From the NCBI GenBank assembly GCA_010030955.1, contig RHBP01000018.1, positions 1 through 17,823 of the forward strand: a stretch of 17,823 bases of DNA. Direction: 5' to 3'. The translations under genes and the position numbers were made by a program. This document shows, in pieces, positions 13,978 to 17,823 of this stretch (its first letter is position 1; each line of letters opens with the position of its first letter). Source of the stretch: Synechococcaceae bacterium WBB_10_009. GTDB lineage: Bacteria; Cyanobacteriota; Cyanobacteriia; PCC-6307; Cyanobiaceae. The notes beneath the pieces were generated by a model that was not told the origin of the DNA, did no database searches, and worked only from the letters and a program-made list of their open reading frames with translations.

Positions 13978-15585
13978 TCAGACCGGTTGCAGTTCGCGGC
14001 TGGCCGCGGCGGGTGCCTGGGGCGGCTCCGGGGGCAGGGCCTGGAGCTGCTCCTGGATTTCGCGGGTCACCACGGCGCGGTATTCGAGGAAGTGCTCGTT
14101 GTGGGCCAGCACCACCAAGAACTGCTCGAGCACCGCGGGGTTCTTGCGCGCCACCTCCAGCAGCGAACGCCAGAAGCGCCAACGGGTGTCGCGCTTGAGC
14201 CCCTGCCGCCAGATCACGATCAGCAGGGCACGCACATCGTTCCAGGCGGGCAGGGTGGCCTTGCCGAAGGCCGCCGGCACGTATTGCTGCCAGAGGGGTT
14301 TGCCCATCTTCAGGTAGTAGTGCTTCACCCGATCGATGTAGGCGTTGGGCTCGTAGAGCCGGCAGAAGGCGTCGACGTACTCGTTGGCGATGTCGCGGAT
14401 CGGCCGGGTGGGCACGAAGTTGAGCAGGTTGGTCTGGTTGACCCCCTTGGCATCGGCCTTCTCCTGGATCAGCCGGCCCTCCTTCTCCAGGCGGTGCCAG
14501 AGGCCGGTGTTGGGCAGCGCCTGCAACATGCCCATCATCGCGGCGGGGATGCCGGTGCGGGTCACGAAGGTCACGATGCGATCGCCGGCGCCGGTTTTCT
14601 CACCGTCGAAACCGATGATGAACCCCGCCATCACCCGCAGGCCGTAGGAGGTGATGCGGTCCACCGATTCCTCGAGGGAACTGCGGGTGTTCTGGTGCTT
14701 GCCGGCGATCGAGAGGCTGGCCTCATCCGGCGTTTCGATGCCCAGGAACACCGAATCGAAACGGCATTCCGCCATCATCTGCATCAGCTCGTCGTCGGAG
14801 GCCAGATCCACCGAGGCCTCCGTGGCGAAGCTGAACGGGTAGCCGCGATCGATTTGCCACCGCTTGATGGCCGGCAGCAACAGCTTGGCGTTGCGCTTGT
14901 TGCCGATGAAGTTGTCGTCCACCAGGAAGATGGAGCGGCGCCAACCCAGGTCGTAGAGGCATTGCAGCTCGGCGATCAGCTGCTCGGGTGTTTTGGTGCG
15001 CGGCTTGCGGCCGTAGAGCACGATGATGTCGCAGAACTCGCACTGGAACGGGCAGCCGCGCGAGAACTGCACGCTCATCGAGTCGTAGGCGTCGAGCTGC
15101 AGCAGATCGAAGCGGGGCACCGGTGTGCCGGTGACATCCGGCTTCTCGCCGTTGGCGGAGAAGCGCCCCTGGCGCTCGCCCCGCTCGATCGCCTCGATGA
15201 ACAGGGGCAGGGTGATCTCCCCCTCATCGAGCACCTTGAAATCGGCCAGGCTGAGCTCCGGGGCATCCGGCGTGGAGCTGGCGAATGGTCCCCCCACGGC
15301 CACCGGCAGGCCGCGCTGCTTGGCGCGGGCGATCTGCTCGGCCATGTCGGCCTTCTGAACGATCATCCCCGACACCACCACCAGCTCGGCCCAGGCCCAC
15401 TCGGCGTCGGTGACCTCCCGCACGTTGCGGTCGACCAGTTTCATCTCCCAGTGCTGGGGCAGCAGGGCGGCCACCGTGACCATGCCCAACGGGGGCAGCA
15501 GCACCTTGCGGTTCACCAGCTCGAGGATCTTCTCGTAACTCCAGAAGGTCTTCGGGAATTCGGGATAGATCAGCAGGGTGCGCAT
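13978..15585 (-). CDS. B12-binding-type radical SAM protein (DUF4070-like C-terminus)
   Basis: A 535-residue protein. The N-terminal Rossmann domain (1-150), starting RTLLIYPEFPKTFWSYEKIL, resembles the cobalamin-binding domain of class B radical SAM enzymes. No DxHxxG cobalamin motif is visible, so cobalamin use is doubtful. The radical SAM core has Cys178, Cys182 and Cys185 (RGCPFQCEFC) for the [4Fe-4S] cluster. SAM-side blocks are FLVDDNFIGNKRNAKLL, the GIETPDEASL segment and GFIIGFDGEKTG. The C-terminal part (from about 400) is rich in charged helices and matches the DUF4070 type. The reaction is unknown; relatives act in hopanoid or tetrapyrrole chemistry, which I cannot extend to this protein. 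The start is ATG 15585. It is divergent from petL with a 104-base gap. Confidence 0.9.
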   Translation of the reverse strand: MRTLLIYPEFPKTFWSYEKILELVNRKVLLPPLGMVTVAALLPQHWEMKLVDRNVREVTDAEWAWAELVVVSGMIVQKADMAEQIARAKQRGLPVAVGGPFASSTPDAPELSLADFKVLDEGEITLPLFIEAIERGERQGRFSANGEKPDVTGTPVPRFDLLQLDAYDSMSVQFSRGCPFQCEFCDIIVLYGRKPRTKTPEQLIAELQCLYDLGWRRSIFLVDDNFIGNKRNAKLLLPAIKRWQIDRGYPFSFATEASVDLASDDELMQMMAECRFDSVFLGIETPDEASLSIAGKHQNTRSSLEESVDRITSYGLRVMAGFIIGFDGEKTGAGDRIVTFVTRTGIPAAMMGMLQALPNTGLWHRLEKEGRLIQEKADAKGVNQTNLLNFVPTRPIRDIANEYVDAFCRLYEPNAYIDRVKHYYLKMGKPLWQQYVPAAFGKATLPAWNDVRALLIVIWRQGLKRDTRWRFWRSLLEVARKNPAVLEQFLVVLAHNEHFLEYRAVVTREIQEQLQALPPEPPQAPAAASRELQPV

Positions 15586-15649
15586 GCCGTGCTCGGAGTG
15601 ACCCTTTTGTTGCCTGCACCCTAGGAGCAGCACTGGGCCGCGGTGGCTC

Positions 15650-15658
15650 TGCTGTAAT
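15650..15658 (+). promoter_or_regulatory. Possible extended -10 promoter of petL
   Basis: TGCTGTAAT fits an extended -10 (TGn followed by TGTAAT, five of six matches to TATAAT). It ends 31 bases before the petL ATG, giving an expected leader of about 25 bases. No good -35 is visible 17 bases upstream (GCACTG). It is one of few AT-rich points in the 104-base divergent gap. Confidence 0.35.
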
Positions 15659-15689
15659 GGCTCCGACACCTGCACAACACCAAGCCGCC

Positions 15690-15782
15690 ATGGGCCCTGT
15701 GATCTATCTCGCACTGGTGGGTGGCGGCCTGGTGGCTGCGGCTGCCATTTCGTTTGTGTTGCGCGGCATCAAGCTGATCTGA
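15690..15782 (+). CDS. petL: Cytochrome b6f complex PetL-like subunit
   Basis: A 30-residue peptide, too short for usual gene finding: it starts MGPVIYLALV, has a single hydrophobic helix of about 20 residues and ends FVLRGIKLI. The pattern of one transmembrane helix followed by a basic LR-x-(I/V/A)-KLI end is that of PetL, a small stabilising subunit of cytochrome b6f in the thylakoid membrane. PetG, PetM and PetN have different ends and do not fit. It has its own likely promoter at 15650-15658 and stands alone: divergent from the radical SAM gene and convergent with the MFS gene after 19 bases. The peptide is short, so the family call rests on a few positions. Confidence 0.75.
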   Translation: MGPVIYLALVGGGLVAAAAISFVLRGIKLI

Positions 15783-15801
15783 TCGGCCCGATGGCTGAGG
15801 C

Positions 15802-17082
15802 TTAGCTGAGGCTGGCGGCCCCTAGGCGCATCGCCCGTTGCTGCCACAGCTCCACCAGCCCCAGCAGGGCCCCCAGGCCCCCCAGCAACGCCAGGGTTCC
15901 CCAGAGGCCTCCGGGCACCACGCCGATCAGCCCCGCGGCCGCCAAGCCGCTGAGGCCCCCTCCCCCCAAAAAGGCGATCTGCCCCAGGCCCGCCATCCGC
16001 CCCCGCAACACCTGCGGGGCATGCACCTGGATGATCAGGTTGGTGCCCGCCAGCAGGCAGGCGGTGCCCGCCCCGATCAGGAAGGCCATCGCCAGGCCCC
16101 AGGCCTGGGCCCCATGCAGGCTGAGCCCAAGCTGGGCCAGGCCGGTGATCAGCGTGCAGCCCCCCAGCAGCAGCCCGGGCCGGCGGCCGAAGGCCTCCGC
16201 CCGGCGCTGCAGCAGCACCCCGCCGCTGATGCTGCCGGCGGCGATCACGCTGGTGAAGATCCCCAGGGCCAGCGGGCTGGGGCCCAGCAGCTCAAAGGCC
16301 AGCAGGGGCGCCAGGCCCGGGTGGAAGAAGCCCACCAGGCAGGCCACACCGGTGAACAGGAGCACGTGGCGCAGGGGTGCGCCGCAGCCCCGCCAGGCGG
16401 CCCCCAGGCTGGCGGCCTCGCCCGCTTGGCTGCGGCGTTCCCGCTGCCGCGCCGGAGCCATGCACCACACCAGGGTGGCGATGGGCAGCAGGTAGGTGGC
16501 GGCATCCAGGCTGAGGGCCAGGGTGGGGCCCGTGGCGGCCAGCAGCAGCCCACCGATCGGCGGGCCCACCAACTTGCCCACGTTGAAGATCACCGAAAAA
16601 CTGGCCAGGTAGGGGCCCAGCTGCTCCGCCTCCTGCACCAGCAGGGCCACGTATTTGTTGCGGGCCGTGAGCTCGTAGGTGCTCGCCACCCCCACGCCGA
16701 GGGTGCTCAGCAGCAGCAGCAGATCCTGTTGGCGGCCCTGGCTGAGCGGGATGGCCAGGGCCCCCAGGGCGGCGGCGGCGAACAGGGCCCACTGGGCCCG
16801 GATCAGCACCCGCTCGCTGCCGATGCGGTCGGTGAGCACGCCGGCGGGGCCGCTCACCACCAGGGTGGGCAGCGTGAGCAGGGCGAAGTTGAGCGCCAGC
16901 AGCAGCGGGTCGCCGGCGCCCTCCATCAGCAGCCAGCCCTTGGCGGTGAGCCCTGCGAACGACCCGGCGGTGCTCAGGCCGGAGGCCAGCAGGAAGGTGG
17001 TGCGCTGGTGACGGGTGAGTTGGCTGCGGAGCCGCCCGAGGGCCTGGCGCGGGGCTGCGACGGTGCGAACGATGCGGTTCAA
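15802..17082 (-). CDS. MFS transporter, EntS-like exporter family
   Basis: A 426-residue membrane protein with about 12 hydrophobic segments: it opens with a basic cytosolic stretch (APRQALGRLRSQLTRHQ), followed by the first helix, FLLASGLSTAGSFAG. The loop after helix 2 has GPAGVLTDRIGSERVL, the MFS loop motif (G-x-x-x-D-R-x-G). ELTARNKYVALLV and VGKLVGPPIGGLLLA are typical of the MFS_3/EntS group of exporters. The central loop (RQRERRSQAGEAA) separates the two halves. The substrate is unknown. The start is TTG 17082, in the four-base TTGA overlap with the rimO stop; a GGAG at 17089-17092 lies six bases before it and supports the TTG. It is expected to be co-expressed with rimO. The stop is 19 bases from petL on the other strand. 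Confidence 0.9.
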   Translation of the reverse strand: MNRIVRTVAAPRQALGRLRSQLTRHQRTTFLLASGLSTAGSFAGLTAKGWLLMEGAGDPLLLALNFALLTLPTLVVSGPAGVLTDRIGSERVLIRAQWALFAAAALGALAIPLSQGRQQDLLLLLSTLGVGVASTYELTARNKYVALLVQEAEQLGPYLASFSVIFNVGKLVGPPIGGLLLAATGPTLALSLDAATYLLPIATLVWCMAPARQRERRSQAGEAASLGAAWRGCGAPLRHVLLFTGVACLVGFFHPGLAPLLAFELLGPSPLALGIFTSVIAAGSISGGVLLQRRAEAFGRRPGLLLGGCTLITGLAQLGLSLHGAQAWGLAMAFLIGAGTACLLAGTNLIIQVHAPQVLRGRMAGLGQIAFLGGGGLSGLAAAGLIGVVPGGLWGTLALLGGLGALLGLVELWQQRAMRLGAASLS

Positions 17083-17823
17083 ACCCCGCTCCGGCGGGCG
17101 GCGAGCGCGTCGCCCACCATCGCCTTCGCCCCCACCACCTCACCGATCAGGTCGTAGGTGTCGGCGGCGGTGATGCGCACCGGCACCAGGGTCCCCGGGG
17201 CGGCGCTGAGCCCGCCTGCGCCGGGCATCACCCGCACCTCGCCATCCACCTCCGGTGCAAACCGGGCGCAGCGGCCGATCATCTCGCCGGTGCTGGGGTT
17301 CTCCTGCTCGATCAGCACATCCACGATGCGCCCAACCCAGGCGGCATTGCGCGCGGCGGCGATCGGTTGCTGCAGGGCCATCAGGCGGTCTTTGCGTTGC
17401 TGCGCCACCTCCGGTGGCACCGGGTTGGGCAGCTCGGCGGCGGGGGTGCCCTCCTCCGGCGAGAAGGTGAACACGCCCACGTGGTCGAAGCGCTGCTCGG
17501 CCACGAACGCCAGCAGGTGCTGGAAGTGCTCCTCGGTTTCCCCCGGGAAGCCCACGATGAAGGTGGTGCGCAACACCGCATCCGGCAGTTGCTCGCGGAT
17601 GCGGGCCAGCACCCCGGCGGTGACATCCGCCTGCCAGGGGCGGTTCATGGCCTTGAGCACCTCGGGGTGGCTGTGCTGCAGGGGGAGATCCAGGTAGGGC
17701 AGCACGTTGGGCACCTCCCGGTAGGCCGCCAGCACCTCGGATGTGAGGCCTGTGGGGTAGGCGTAGTGCACGCGGATCCAGGGGATCTCCACCTCCCCCA
17801 GGGCCCGCAGCAGCTCCGCCAGC
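17079..17823 (-). CDS. rimO: Ribosomal protein S12 methylthiotransferase RimO, 3' part
   Basis: RimO adds a methylthio group to an aspartate of ribosomal protein S12 using two [4Fe-4S] clusters and SAM. The window holds about 247 C-terminal residues; the frame is open to the right edge, so the radical SAM CxxxCxxC and the N-terminal UPF0004 part lie outside. Seen: WIRVHYAYPTGLTSEVL, PYLDLPLQHSHPEVLKAMNR, LRTTFIVGFPGETEEHFQHL and RFDHVGVFTFSPEEGTPAAEL, all strong RimO/MiaB blocks. EEGTPAAEL favours RimO over MiaB. The end (from about IVDVLIEQENPSTGEMIGR) is the TRAM RNA-binding domain, closing with GEVVG. The last four bases overlap the MFS start, so the two are translationally coupled. Confidence 0.93.
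   Translation of the reverse strand, partial: LAELLRALGEVEIPWIRVHYAYPTGLTSEVLAAYREVPNVLPYLDLPLQHSHPEVLKAMNRPWQADVTAGVLARIREQLPDAVLRTTFIVGFPGETEEHFQHLLAFVAEQRFDHVGVFTFSPEEGTPAAELPNPVPPEVAQQRKDRLMALQQPIAAARNAAWVGRIVDVLIEQENPSTGEMIGRCARFAPEVDGEVRVMPGAGGLSAAPGTLVPVRITAADTYDLIGEVVGAKAMVGDALAARRSGV
17089..17092 (-). promoter_or_regulatory. Shine-Dalgarno site deciding the MFS TTG start
   Basis: GGAG on the minus strand, inside the last codons of rimO and six bases upstream of the TTG at 17082. It is one of the few clear ribosome sites in this window and supports TTG as the true start. No in-frame ATG is present close by. Confidence 0.5.

Noticed and set aside
13314..14585. Two HIP1 octamers (GCGATCGC) at 13314-13321 and 14578-14585
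   Set aside because: HIP1 is frequent in many cyanobacteria, but two copies in about 18 kb of high-GC DNA is close to what chance gives, so it says nothing about the lineage or function.
15794..15813. Direct repeat of GCTGAGGCT at the petL-MFS junction
   Set aside because: Nine bases repeated once across a stop codon in GC-rich DNA; no other copies or flanking structure suggest a mobile or attachment site.
15838..17157. 439-residue open frame antisense to the MFS gene
   Set aside because: Gln/Gly/Ala/His-rich composition without motifs, whereas the minus strand encodes an obvious 12-helix transporter and the RimO end.
1..17823. CRISPR array, tRNA, rRNA, insertion sequence or prophage genes
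   Set aside because: No regularly spaced repeats, no recognisable tRNA arms or rRNA blocks and no transposase, integrase or phage-type protein was seen on either strand.

Overview
The window is a dense, high-GC stretch (roughly two thirds G+C by eye) of a picocyanobacterial chromosome, most likely a Cyanobium/Synechococcus-type organism. The support is the presence of zeta-carotene desaturase (zds/crtQ), a CRR7-family protein, a Ycf33/DUF751 protein, a 30-residue cytochrome b6f PetL-like peptide and a DUF4346 protein in one place. This is mostly ordinary core chromosome. I saw no tRNA, rRNA, CRISPR, transposase or integrase, and no gap longer than about 104 bases between genes.

Layout. Positions 1-3590 (+): the 3' part of zds, then a polyketide-cyclase/SRPBCC protein fused in frame to a TPR plus glycosyltransferase-like region, then a small lipoprotein. 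The lipoprotein meets hemD tail to tail. Positions 7856-3587 (-): a tight five-gene run, DUF751, rbfA, a GH3 (NagZ-like) gene, a GT2-TPR glycosyltransferase and hemD. The GH3 gene is broken by a 4-base tandem duplication. Positions 7916-8626 (+) hold a glutathione S-transferase. Positions 8663 to about 9331 (-) hold an exported DUF6816-like protein, divergent from a CRR7-like gene (9404-9670 +), which overlaps aroK (-) at its 3' end.

Positions 10348-11959 (+): a two-domain 6-pyruvoyl/6-carboxytetrahydropterin synthase overlapping a RibD-type reductase, a likely pteridine pair. Next come an exported four-cysteine protein (-), a FemAB/GNAT-like protein (+) and a DUF4346 protein (+). Positions 15585-13978 (-) encode a cobalamin-binding-type radical SAM enzyme, divergent from petL (15690-15782 +). 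Positions 17823-15802 (-) hold the 3' part of rimO, overlapping by four bases an MFS exporter that starts with TTG.

The points most worth a second look are the SRPBCC-TPR-glycosyltransferase fusion at 1099-3072, the tandem pterin synthase whose first domain has lost its catalytic Asp-His pair, and the GTAC duplication that frameshifts the GH3 gene. I did not find a convincing wholly new multi-gene system; the fusion and the pteridine pair are the nearest candidates.
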